DNA of 64,000 nucleotides from positions 5,456,001 through 5,520,000 of the forward strand of contig CBDCWO010000006.1 of the NCBI GenBank assembly GCA_965223405.1. Reading direction: 5' to 3'. Below the pieces are notes generated by a model. That model was not told where the DNA came from and did no database searches. It was given only the letters and a program-made list of their open reading frames with translations. This DNA comes from CBDCWO01 sp965223405. Its GTDB lineage: Bacteria > Bacteroidota > Bacteroidia > Chitinophagales > Saprospiraceae. The position numbers and the translations under genes were made by a program. Shown here in pieces: positions 15,832 through 24,896 of this stretch; the first letter of the stretch is position 1; every line of letters starts with the position of its first letter.

Positions 15832-18603
15832 ATGAGATTCCTATTTGTACTTTGCCTGACTATTTTTAATCTCACCTTGAATGGCCAAAATCAGATTCGA
15901 ATTGCCGGTTTGGTTTCAGATTCCAATCAGGTGGCGCTGACCGGAGCAACCACAGTATTGTTGCATGCTGGGGACTCCGTGTTAGCCTATTTCGCAGTAA
16001 CAGACAAGAAAGGCCAATTCACTATCTCGAATGTAAAGCCGGCCAAATATATATTCCAAGTTAGTTTTTTAGGGTATTCAAATTACAGTGATTTGCTTGC
16101 AATAGCTGGGGATAAGAAGGAAATAGATCTTGGAACTATTTATTTGCAGGAGGAAGTAAAATCACTGAATGAAGTCGTGATCACCGGCGAAGCATCACCA
16201 ATTACCATCAAAAAAGATACCATCGAGTATAATGCCGCCTCTTTTAAAACCAAAGAAAATGCGGTAGTCGAAGAACTGTTAGAGCAATTACCTGGGGTAG
16301 AGGTTGATGAAGACGGATCGGTTAAAGCTCAGGGTAAGACTGTTGAAAAAGTATTGGTCGATGGAAAGGAGTTTTTTGGTGAGGACCCTAAAATTGCTAC
16401 CAAAAACCTGCCAGCCGAAGCTGTAGATAAAGTTCAGGTTTATGACAAGAAATCCGATATGGCTGAATTTACCGGGATTGATGATGGCACTAGACAGAAG
16501 ACCATCAATCTTGCCTTGAAGGAGGATCATAAGAAGGGATCCTTTGGAAAAATTACGGCCGGGTATGGAAGCGAAGATCGCTATGAGTTAAAATCAAATT
16601 ACAACAACTTTTTCAAAGATACACGACTCTCTATCATTGCTTCCTCCAATAATGTAAACCAACAAAGTTTTTCAATTAATGACTACATTGCTATGAAAGG
16701 GGGAATTGGTAGCTTTGTTGGAGGACAAGGCAAAATTGAAATCAATATTGGAGGTGAAGGACATGCTCCTTTTTCTCAGGATCTTAGTGCAGGGTTTGTA
16801 AATACTACTTCAGTGGGGGCAAATCTAAGCCAGGAATTTTCCAAAAATACAAACCTCAATTTTAGTTATTTCGGTAATTTTTTAAAACATGATTTGGAAT
16901 CAATGATCCAAAGAGAGAATTTCCTCCCCGGTAAAAATTTGTTCTATACGGATTTTACAAATTCTCAACTTAACAAAAACTCCAACCACCGCTTCAATGT
17001 AGTTTTTGAACATAAAATCGACAGCTCACAAAACATAAAATTAAGAGCGGGATTTAGTACTAGTAGTTCAGATCTTGCCAGTACAAATAATAATCTGACC
17101 TTAGATGAGCTTTACAATCCCGAAAATACCAGCGATCAGGACTATCAATCGGATGGTAATGGGAAGAGAGGCGATGCTCAACTTACTTACCGGAAAAAAT
17201 TAGGAAAAACCGGACGTAACTTTTCGATCAATACGAATGGTGGACTCAATAATCAGGAGGCATTGATGGATCTGTGGGCGATCAATCAATATTTTTCCGG
17301 AAATATCAATCCAGTAATCGATTCGATAATCCAAGATCAATCTCAAACTAACGATCAGTTGAGTTATTCAGCCAAAGTTTCTTACACTGAACCTCTGGGA
17401 AGAAGGCAGTATCTGGAATTCAACCTACAACAATCAAATTATAAAAGTGATATCAACCGGGAAGTTATTGATCTTTATCCTTTTGAATTGTTTAATGAGC
17501 ATTTGTCCAATCACTACAAAAGGTACTATTCATATCAGCAGGCGGGAATGAATTATCGTTTCAATCGAAACAAGTACAGCTTGACCCTGGGTGGTATGTA
17601 CCAGAATAGTCTGTTAAGAGGAAATTTACAGGAAGAAGGACAGGAGATCAAACGTAGTTTTCAAAACATCCTGCCTTCCTTAAGAGCAAAATATGACATA
17701 AGTAATTCTGCCAATTTGAGATTGGATTATGAGACTAGTGTTAGAGAACCTTCTCTTGAGCAGCTACAACCGATTGTTGACAATACCGATCCACTTAATA
17801 TTTATGTAGGCAATCCGGACTTGCGACCCGAATATCACCATAGTATCACCACTCATTTTTTCTCATTCAGTCAATTTTCTTACATCAATGTGTTTGGTTA
17901 CCTGCAAGGTACCCTGATCAATAATCCGATAGCTAACGGCAAAACCATAGATTCTCTTTTTCGGCAGACCATAAGGCCGGTAAATTCGGAACGTGCTTAC
18001 CGGTTTACCGGGAACCTTTCATTTGGAGCTCCACTTAAGTTTATAAAAAGTCGCTTTAATATCTCTACTAATGTAGTTTACCTGCAGTCCATCGCACCGA
18101 TCAATGGTTTGGAAAATTTAACTGATACTTGGATTCAATCTGCACGATTGAGAATTGATAATCGAAATAAAGATATTTTGAACCTCGGTTTAACAGCTCG
18201 GGTAAGCAGGAATCAAGTCAGTTATGAGCTTGATCCAAATCTTAATCGGACTTATTACAATCAATCCTATTCGGGCAGAGTAGGGCTTACCTTTCTGAAA
18301 AACCTATTTTGGAATAACTCCTTCAGTTACAGCATTTATGATGGTGTTGCCACCGGAGTAACTCAAAAGATACCCATATTGTCCTCCAGTTTATCCTGGT
18401 ATCTGGCAGATCGCAGAATTGAGCTTAAATTCGGAGTTGTTGATTTGCTAAATCGCAATACAGGAATTTCCCAAAGTAGTTCTTTGAACTATTTGGAGTA
18501 CAAAGAAACCAACAACCTGGGTAGGTACTTTTTACTTTCTATGACTTATTCCTTGAAGAAATTTGGGAATAAAGATCCCGGGATAGTGATTGAGCGTTTA
18601 TAA
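15832..18603 (+). CDS. TonB-dependent-receptor-like outer-membrane barrel (OMP_b-brl_3 type)
   Basis: The protein has 923 residues: a signal peptide (1-18), a carboxypeptidase-regulatory-like beta-sandwich (about 20-105, IRIAGLVSDSNQVALTGAT), a plug domain (about 115-230, with EELLEQLPGVEVDEDGSV and KVLVDGKEFFGEDPKIAT) and a long C-terminal beta-barrel rich in alternating aromatic strands. This layout is that of the GLPGLI-partner barrels rather than SusC, and no SusD gene follows. It would sit in the outer membrane and form one operon with the GLPGLI gene. The substrate is unknown. Confidence 0.92.
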   Translation: MRFLFVLCLTIFNLTLNGQNQIRIAGLVSDSNQVALTGATTVLLHAGDSVLAYFAVTDKKGQFTISNVKPAKYIFQVSFLGYSNYSDLLAIAGDKKEIDLGTIYLQEEVKSLNEVVITGEASPITIKKDTIEYNAASFKTKENAVVEELLEQLPGVEVDEDGSVKAQGKTVEKVLVDGKEFFGEDPKIATKNLPAEAVDKVQVYDKKSDMAEFTGIDDGTRQKTINLALKEDHKKGSFGKITAGYGSEDRYELKSNYNNFFKDTRLSIIASSNNVNQQSFSINDYIAMKGGIGSFVGGQGKIEINIGGEGHAPFSQDLSAGFVNTTSVGANLSQEFSKNTNLNFSYFGNFLKHDLESMIQRENFLPGKNLFYTDFTNSQLNKNSNHRFNVVFEHKIDSSQNIKLRAGFSTSSSDLASTNNNLTLDELYNPENTSDQDYQSDGNGKRGDAQLTYRKKLGKTGRNFSINTNGGLNNQEALMDLWAINQYFSGNINPVIDSIIQDQSQTNDQLSYSAKVSYTEPLGRRQYLEFNLQQSNYKSDINREVIDLYPFELFNEHLSNHYKRYYSYQQAGMNYRFNRNKYSLTLGGMYQNSLLRGNLQEEGQEIKRSFQNILPSLRAKYDISNSANLRLDYETSVREPSLEQLQPIVDNTDPLNIYVGNPDLRPEYHHSITTHFFSFSQFSYINVFGYLQGTLINNPIANGKTIDSLFRQTIRPVNSERAYRFTGNLSFGAPLKFIKSRFNISTNVVYLQSIAPINGLENLTDTWIQSARLRIDNRNKDILNLGLTARVSRNQVSYELDPNLNRTYYNQSYSGRVGLTFLKNLFWNNSFSYSIYDGVATGVTQKIPILSSSLSWYLADRRIELKFGVVDLLNRNTGISQSSSLNYLEYKETNNLGRYFLLSMTYSLKKFGNKDPGIVIERL

Positions 18604-19316
18604 GAATGTGAATTCAGTACGTTTCTGAACTCGCCATTAATTTGTACAAGTTACCCTGACCTACGAAATGACTACAGTAATTTACTTATCGAAACTCGCT
18701 ATTGACTTTACAATTCAACTTCAAGATCATAGTGCAAATTAAATTGAAACAAATGGAATCCTTAAAACCATTGAAGATATCCAATACGAATTCCTTCAAC
18801 CACATACTTCTCCAATGTCGACTTGAAACCAAAAGGGTCAGGAACCATACCGGAAAAATAGGTAGTTTTAGACATATTCGACCTGTACAAAGTGTAACGT
18901 TGGGCGAAGGATATGAGGTCAAAATGATAACGGTCGAGCCAGTTTACAACGAAATATTGAATACGACTGCATTATTCTTTTTACTACCTATGGGCTGATT
19001 ATGAAGTAAGCTCTCCTTCCATTTCTTGTATAGACAAAGCCTTTTTACTTAAATACTGAATCGATAAGTGTCTTTCTTGGTATCGAATGCGGACCTTTAG
19101 TGCTAGGTTTCTAAGTAGGATTCCGATTATGAATTCAGGTAGATGGGGAAAGGCAGATTCGCTACAAAAACAAGGTTAAATTTGCAATAACGAAGTGAAA
19201 TTTGCATATTACCTAAGTGACAGGAGAGATGGATTTAAACTGTTTAATATCATCCAAATTAGGGGTACTTTCAATAACCTTTTGGCGTTGTTATAATATA
19301 TAAGAATTTTTCAATT
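18604..19316. other. 713 bp stretch without a convincing gene
   Basis: Open frames exist on both strands (a 98-codon frame at 18702-18998 and an opposing 78-codon frame), but neither shows a signal peptide, a known motif or Bacteroidota-like codon patterns. It may hold a decayed gene. The last 100 bp before 19317 presumably contain the promoter of the molybdenum hydroxylase operon, but no clear TAnnTTTG was found. Confidence 0.4.
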
Positions 19317-19943
19317 ATGAAGAAAGACAAACATCAAAAATCTCAAGGTGGAATCAGCAGACGGGGATTTCTCAAAGGGGCTGGCTTAACTACCGCCGGT
19401 ACCGTGATGGTAAATAGTGGTGTCCTTGCTTTTCAAAATGTCGAACCAGATGTTAGAGGTAAGGAATATGGACCAGAACCTGTATCCATTAACTTAAAGG
19501 TGAATGGAAATGTTAAAAGCCTTTTTGTAGAACCCAGGACGACATTGGCATCTGCATTACGTGACCACTTAGATATGACCGGTACCAAAGTGGTTTGTGA
19601 TCGGGGATCATGTGCCGCCTGCACCGTCTGGTTGGACGGAAAGCCGGTAAATTCTTGTATGATCATGGCATTGGATGTTGGCGACAGGGAAGTTACCACG
19701 ATCGAAGGGATTTCTCAAAATGGAAAACTACATCCGGTGCAAGAGGCCTTTATTGAGCATGATGCAACCCAGTGTGGCTATTGTACACCTGGAATGATCA
19801 TGACCTGTGTTCATTTGCTGAATGAAAATCCGGATCCGGAATTGATTGATGTTAAAAAAGCAACCCGAGGTAATTTATGCCGATGTGGAACCTATCCCCA
19901 TGTATTTAAAGCCACCCTGACTGCAGCCAAAAAATTAAAATAA
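19317..19943 (+). CDS. Molybdenum hydroxylase 2Fe-2S subunit (PaoA/YagT-like)
   Basis: The 208-residue protein starts with a Tat signal (SRRGFLKGAG at 14-23), so the assembled enzyme is exported folded to the periplasm. A plant-ferredoxin-like 2Fe-2S domain follows, with CDRGSCAACTVWLDG, and then the helical 2Fe-2S domain with QCGYCTPGMIM and RGNLCRCGTYPHV. It passes electrons from the Moco subunit to FAD. It is first in a three-subunit operon with a 1 bp gap to the next gene. The Tat signal on this subunit is a feature of the periplasmic aldehyde oxidoreductase PaoABC. Confidence 0.95.
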   Translation: MKKDKHQKSQGGISRRGFLKGAGLTTAGTVMVNSGVLAFQNVEPDVRGKEYGPEPVSINLKVNGNVKSLFVEPRTTLASALRDHLDMTGTKVVCDRGSCAACTVWLDGKPVNSCMIMALDVGDREVTTIEGISQNGKLHPVQEAFIEHDATQCGYCTPGMIMTCVHLLNENPDPELIDVKKATRGNLCRCGTYPHVFKATLTAAKKLK

Positions 19944-19944
19944 C

Positions 19945-22299
19945 ATGGATACCAAAAAAGAAAAGTTCCCTTTTGGGATACCCGGTCACAATTTGGAAGA
20001 AATTGAGCGTGATATTCCGGTATCAGAGCCACCCGCCTGGCCAACAAACGAAAAATTGAAAATAGTAGGAAAGCGGATTAAGCGCATTGATGCAAAATCA
20101 AAAGTAACTGGAGAAGCACGGTTTACTTCGGACGTCAAATTGCCGGGTATGTTGTACGCAAAGATATTGCGAGCGCCGGTCCCAAGTGCACGAATTAAAT
20201 CTATTGACGTGAACGTTGCCAAGATGCATCCTGGTGTCCATGCTGTTCATGTTTTTACTACCAAGGATGGGAATCAAGAACAAAGTAAAAATGTTTCCTA
20301 TCCGGATATAAAATATGTGGGTCAGCCATTGGTGGGAGTAGCCGCTGTTAGTTTGGAAGTCGCCAAAGAGGCCGTTTCCATGATAAAACTACACCTCGAA
20401 AACCGACCTTTTGTGGTGGACATGGAGGAAGCAATTAAACCGAATTCCCCAGTCGTTTTTGATTCCCCAATAGGTACACAAACCGACGAGGGAGATGTTG
20501 GGGTGGTCCATGATGGTAGCGAAGGAACTGGAAACCTGAGGGGACCATCGACTTCCAGCTTTTTGGGTGGACCCCGAGGAAATTTAGAAGCCGGATTTGC
20601 ACAGGCGGATGTCATTTTGGAAAATACCTACTATACACAAGTTCACACCCATGCATCTCTTGAAACTCATGGTGTGGTCATTGACTGGAAGACGAGTAGT
20701 AATGAAATGATTGTGTATGCTTCCACACAAAATACCAAGGGTGTACGCAATGAGCTGGCTGAATATTTTGATTTACCCAAAAGTAAAGTAAGAGTGATAT
20801 GTGAGTTTATGGGTGGAGGATTCGGGGCTAAGCACGGAGTGGGTAGCTATGGCCCTATGGCCGCAGAGCTTTCCAGGAAATCCGGACGTCCGGTATGGCT
20901 TATGATGGACCGCAGAGAAGAGCACATCTCTCAAGGTAATCGTCCAAATTCCAAGCATTATCTAAAGATAGGTGCAAAAAAAGACGGCACTTTGACTGCG
21001 ATACAACAAAGATCTTATGGTACAGCCGGTGTGGCATTAGGAGCTGGTGTGGGCAGAATTGCTCAAATACTCTACGAATGCCCTAATTTTGCCACCGAAC
21101 AATACGACGTGTTTACTAATAGCGGCCCCGGTGCGCCCTGGCGTGCTCCGGGAAATGTGCAAGGGGCTTTTGGGTTTGAACAGGCCATTGATGAACTTGC
21201 TGAAAAATTAAAATTGGACCCTCTTGAATTACGAGACCGTATTGATAAAAGTGAAGTTAGAAAAGTAGAACGAATCAAAGGCGCTGAAAAATTCGGCTGG
21301 TCTAGAAGAAAGCCGGCGGCCTCAGATAATGGAGTTATTAAAAAAGGATTGGGCATGGGTCAGTCCACCTGGCCGAGATTTGTTCATCTGGATTCTTCGG
21401 TGGAAGTGAAAGTTTTTCGCGATGGTGCGGTTGAAATTCGTTCGGGAGTGCAAGACATTGGTACCGGTACTAAAACAATTTTGGCGCAAGTGGTTGCCGA
21501 AGAACTTGGGATTAATACAGAAGATGTGACCGTAAGAATGGGGGATACCTTATTCCCCGATGGTCCCAGTTCCGGAGGAAGTGTGGTTACCGGATCGATA
21601 ACACCGCCGGCAAGAAATGCAGCATATGAGGTAAAACAAAAACTACTCAGGCAGGTAGCTAAGTTCTGGAAGGTGGATCACTCTCAGCTCAAAATAGAAA
21701 ATGGCGAAATACTTCATGTGTCAGATTCCACTAAAAAATTAAACTTTAAAGAGGCTCTTAGCAGGATGCGTACAGGTCATATTTCTGCGATTACTTCCCG
21801 CTCAGATGATTATGGAGGCTTTAGACAATCTTGGGGATTAGCATATGGTGACCTTGGATCCGTACAGTTCGCTGAAGTCTCAGTTAATACAAACACCGGT
21901 TTCGTCAAAGTCGATCGGATCGTTGCCGCCCATAGTTGTGGAAGACCTATCAATATAAGCCAGTTGGAAAGCCAAATCAATGGAGGTATCATACATGGAG
22001 TATCTTATGCTCTCTATGAACAGAGAGTAATGGATAATTCTACTGGCCATATGATGAATACTAATTTGGATCAGTATAAATTACCGTACTCGATGGAAAT
22101 CCCAGAGATTGACGTTATCCTTGTGGAAGAATATTCAGCTGCTTCGTCAACCGATGCATACGGGATCGGGGAGCCTGCAAATATTGCTACAGCCGCAGCA
22201 ATTGCCAATGCAGTTTATAATGCGATTGGCGTTCGAATTCATGAAATCCCAATAACTCCTGGAAGTATTTTAAAAGCTCTTAATAAAGTGGATCAATAA
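19945..22299 (+). CDS. Molybdenum hydroxylase Moco-binding subunit (PaoC/YagR-like)
   Basis: This is the 784-residue large subunit of the xanthine-oxidase family. It has the aldehyde-oxidase a/b hammerhead domain (about 50-165, GEARFTSDVKLPGMLYAKILRAPVP) and the Moco-binding region with GGGFGAKHG, RAPGNVQGAFGFEQ and GSVVTGS. The catalytic glutamate is in YGIGEPANIATAAAIANAV near the C-terminus. It has no signal peptide and would travel with the Tat-tagged partner. The substrate is probably an aldehyde or an N-heterocycle, and aldehydes are favoured by the YagTSR-like set. Confidence 0.95.
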   Translation: MDTKKEKFPFGIPGHNLEEIERDIPVSEPPAWPTNEKLKIVGKRIKRIDAKSKVTGEARFTSDVKLPGMLYAKILRAPVPSARIKSIDVNVAKMHPGVHAVHVFTTKDGNQEQSKNVSYPDIKYVGQPLVGVAAVSLEVAKEAVSMIKLHLENRPFVVDMEEAIKPNSPVVFDSPIGTQTDEGDVGVVHDGSEGTGNLRGPSTSSFLGGPRGNLEAGFAQADVILENTYYTQVHTHASLETHGVVIDWKTSSNEMIVYASTQNTKGVRNELAEYFDLPKSKVRVICEFMGGGFGAKHGVGSYGPMAAELSRKSGRPVWLMMDRREEHISQGNRPNSKHYLKIGAKKDGTLTAIQQRSYGTAGVALGAGVGRIAQILYECPNFATEQYDVFTNSGPGAPWRAPGNVQGAFGFEQAIDELAEKLKLDPLELRDRIDKSEVRKVERIKGAEKFGWSRRKPAASDNGVIKKGLGMGQSTWPRFVHLDSSVEVKVFRDGAVEIRSGVQDIGTGTKTILAQVVAEELGINTEDVTVRMGDTLFPDGPSSGGSVVTGSITPPARNAAYEVKQKLLRQVAKFWKVDHSQLKIENGEILHVSDSTKKLNFKEALSRMRTGHISAITSRSDDYGGFRQSWGLAYGDLGSVQFAEVSVNTNTGFVKVDRIVAAHSCGRPINISQLESQINGGIIHGVSYALYEQRVMDNSTGHMMNTNLDQYKLPYSMEIPEIDVILVEEYSAASSTDAYGIGEPANIATAAAIANAVYNAIGVRIHEIPITPGSILKALNKVDQ

Positions 22300-22308
22300 T
22301 TCTGAATT

Positions 22309-23319
22309 ATGAACAATTTTAGTTGGTATGAAGCCAAAACTATTGAAGAGGCTCTGAAAAAGTCTAATACAACCGTTTCTGAAGAAATCTACACACATTC
22401 GGGCACAGCCAGGGTGTTTAAAGCAGGAGGTGTCGATCTTTTGGATTTGGTGAAGGAAGGGATTATTAAACCAGAAGGTTTGGTTAATATTCGGAACATC
22501 GAAGGACTGGATACACTCGAATTCGATTCCAAAACGGGACTTACGATCGGCGCTAACGTAACTTTAGCTCAATTGGAGGCTGATGAACTTATCCGTCAGA
22601 ATTATCTGGCCCTGCATCAAGCTGTTGCTTCGGCTGGTACACCACAAATTAGAAATATGGCGACCCTGGGAGGCAATCTTGCCCAAAAAACCCGGTGTTG
22701 GTATTTTCGATCTCAGCATCATGATTGTTTCCGTAAAGGTGGAGATCGATGTTTCGCCAGGAATGGAGAAAATGAAAACCATGCCATTTTGGATAATGGA
22801 TCTTGTGTTAGTTTACATGCCTCTTCCATCGCCACTGCTTTAATGGTCTTCAATACGAAATTACAGCTTACGGATGCACAGCAAAAAATTCGAGAAGTTG
22901 CAATTGAAGATTTTTTTGTCTCTCCCGGAGAGGACATAAGTACAGAAAATATATTGGTAGCGCAAGAATTGATCACTGCAATAATACTTCCACCGCCATC
23001 TTCAAATAGTCAAAGTTATTATCTGAAACAAGGCTCCCGTGAATCCCATGATTGGTCTATTGCCGATGTAGCCATCCGGCTTGAAATGGACAAAAAGACC
23101 TGTCGATCAGCGGCTCTAGCTTTAGGTGCAGCTGCCCCGGTACCCTTGCGAATAGAGGTTGCTGAAGAGATGCTTAAGGGAAAAGCTATTGATATGAGCT
23201 TAGCCAAACAAGTCGCCAAAGTGGCCTTAAAGCGAGCACGTCCTCTCAAGCTTAATGGTTACAAAGTTCCTTTGTTCGAATCTTTGATCCAAGAAGTTTT
23301 ATTAAAAATTGAAGCATGA
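22309..23319 (+). CDS. Molybdenum hydroxylase FAD subunit with extra 4Fe-4S cysteines (PaoB/YagS-like)
   Basis: The 336-residue protein has an FAD-binding PCMH domain (about 1-225; GGNLAQ after TPQIRNMATL) and a CO-dehydrogenase-flavoprotein C-terminal domain. An insertion unlike xanthine dehydrogenase contains Cys130, Cys140, Cys148 and Cys166 (TRCWYFRSQHHDCFRKGGDRC), which match the additional 4Fe-4S cluster described in E. coli PaoB. This places the enzyme in the periplasmic aldehyde oxidoreductase group. It follows the Moco subunit by 9 bp and overlaps the next small gene. Confidence 0.94.
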   Translation: MNNFSWYEAKTIEEALKKSNTTVSEEIYTHSGTARVFKAGGVDLLDLVKEGIIKPEGLVNIRNIEGLDTLEFDSKTGLTIGANVTLAQLEADELIRQNYLALHQAVASAGTPQIRNMATLGGNLAQKTRCWYFRSQHHDCFRKGGDRCFARNGENENHAILDNGSCVSLHASSIATALMVFNTKLQLTDAQQKIREVAIEDFFVSPGEDISTENILVAQELITAIILPPPSSNSQSYYLKQGSRESHDWSIADVAIRLEMDKKTCRSAALALGAAAPVPLRIEVAEEMLKGKAIDMSLAKQVAKVALKRARPLKLNGYKVPLFESLIQEVLLKIEA

Positions 23320-23543
23320 TGGAAAGAGAACCCGCAAAAGCCACGATCTGCAGATATTTACGTGCTCGTAATCCCTATGGGATGAATGAAGGAGGTGACA
23401 ATCCCTGGTATTTACTGGATGACAGTAATACCATGTGTTGGTGCATCAAAGCAATTGGAGGTGTGGGACCGGACAATGGTGCTGTTGATCCGAGGAAATG
23501 TCGAGAAGGTAGAAAGTGCTTTAGGCAGCCTAATCAACGTTAA
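23316..23543 (+). CDS. Cys-rich small protein at the end of the molybdenum hydroxylase operon
   Basis: A 75-codon frame starts at ATG 23316, overlapping the stop of the FAD subunit (ATGA), which strongly suggests it is translated. It has no signal peptide. Five cysteines are present at 12, 41, 43, 62 and 68 (MCWCIKAIGG, KCREGRKCF), with Trp and Gly-rich turns between them. The spacing suggests metal or cluster binding, or disulfides. The family is not recognised. An accessory role in maturation of the hydroxylase is an inference from the overlap only. An alternative start is the next codon (ATG 23319). Confidence 0.7.
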   Translation: MMEREPAKATICRYLRARNPYGMNEGGDNPWYLLDDSNTMCWCIKAIGGVGPDNGAVDPRKCREGRKCFRQPNQR

Positions 23544-23585
23544 ATCAGTCTTGAAATTATATTGTAATGTTTTAAACTAATTCAG

Positions 23586-24707
23586 ATGCAAAGAGTAGTT
23601 TCTATCCTGGCACTATTTTTCACTTTAGGTTCTCTGGTAGCTCAAGATTCAAAAATTACCTGTTATGCCTGGATGACGGGACCAGGAAGAGCTTCAGATG
23701 AAAAATTGTTAAAAGATTTCATGGATCTTAAGCAGAAAGGTATTGATGGATTGATGTATTCTGCAGGACAAAACCCAGAGAGGTATAGAAGAATCGGAAA
23801 ATTGGTAAAACAGGCCGGCATGGAGTTTCACGCTTGGATTCCAACCTTGATCCAGGGAAGAAATAGAACCTTAAAACCAGAGTGGTACGCAATAAACGGC
23901 AGGGGAGAGTCAGCCTATGATAAACCGGCCTATGTAAGACATTATAAGTTTCTCTGTCCCAATCGGGAAGAGGTATACGACTTCCTGAGCGGGCTCTATG
24001 GTCAGGTTGCAGACATACCGGAAGTAGATGGAATCCATCTGGATTTCATTCGATTTCCCGATGTAATCCTTGCAAGAGGATTATGGGAAAAATATGATTT
24101 GGTCATGGATCGGGAATACCCTCAATATGATTACTGCTATTGTGATCAATGTGTAGGAGACTTTCAGGAGAAAACCGGCATCAATATCAGATCGGAACCG
24201 GATCCATCTCAGATACAAGCCTGGAAGCAGTTTCGTTATGATTTGATCACCAATCTGGTCAATCACCTGGCCAAAGAAGTTCATGCTAAAAATAAGCAAA
24301 TCAATGCAGCGGTTTTTCCGGGACCGCATTCCATTGCGAAAAAAATAGTGAGACAGGAATGGGATAAATGGGATTTGGATGCCTTCTTCCCGATGAACTA
24401 TAATGATTTTTATCTTGAGGGAACAGATTGGATAGGTGATGTTTGTGCAGAATCTGTGGCCTCCTTACCCAAACGTCAACCCGTATTTAGCGGCTTGTTT
24501 ATCTGTCCCAGACCGGAAAAGAAGTCTCAAGAACCTGATCCGGAATACCATGGTCTCACACCGGAAGAACTTCCCGCAGCGATCCGGGAATCTATACAGA
24601 ATGGGGCCAGTGGAATATGCCTATTTATGCCCAGTAGAATGACTGCGGCACATTGGAAAGAATTTGAAAATGTGATGAAAAGTTCAAGACAGATGCAAAA
24701 AAATTAA
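23586..24707 (+). CDS. Secreted glycoside-hydrolase-like TIM-barrel protein (GHL family)
   Basis: This 373-residue protein has a signal peptide (1-19, ending VAQ). The barrel strands carry motifs of the family-10-like putative glycosidases: CYAWMTGPGRASDEK, KQKGIDGLMYS, GMEFHAWIPTL, EVDGIHLDFIRFPD (acidic pair in the active-site strand) and DLDAFFPMNYNDFY. A Cys-rich insertion (YCYCDQCVGDF) is present. It would act on polysaccharide outside the cell or in the periplasm; the substrate is not evident. It follows the hydroxylase operon by 42 bp and may share its transcript. Confidence 0.8.
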   Translation: MQRVVSILALFFTLGSLVAQDSKITCYAWMTGPGRASDEKLLKDFMDLKQKGIDGLMYSAGQNPERYRRIGKLVKQAGMEFHAWIPTLIQGRNRTLKPEWYAINGRGESAYDKPAYVRHYKFLCPNREEVYDFLSGLYGQVADIPEVDGIHLDFIRFPDVILARGLWEKYDLVMDREYPQYDYCYCDQCVGDFQEKTGINIRSEPDPSQIQAWKQFRYDLITNLVNHLAKEVHAKNKQINAAVFPGPHSIAKKIVRQEWDKWDLDAFFPMNYNDFYLEGTDWIGDVCAESVASLPKRQPVFSGLFICPRPEKKSQEPDPEYHGLTPEELPAAIRESIQNGASGICLFMPSRMTAAHWKEFENVMKSSRQMQKN

Positions 24708-24896
24708 CCTATTCCTGAGCTTCTTTTTGCGCACTTCTCCTAGTTTCTAAATAACACTTTAGATTCGGGATATAGACTGAACAGGGACATAAAAAGGAAC
24801 CGAAGAACGAAGATTTTCGAATTCATGAAACAATGTATTTGACAAATTGAATACGCAGATTGACTGATTAATAAGTCGATTCATATTAATTTAATC

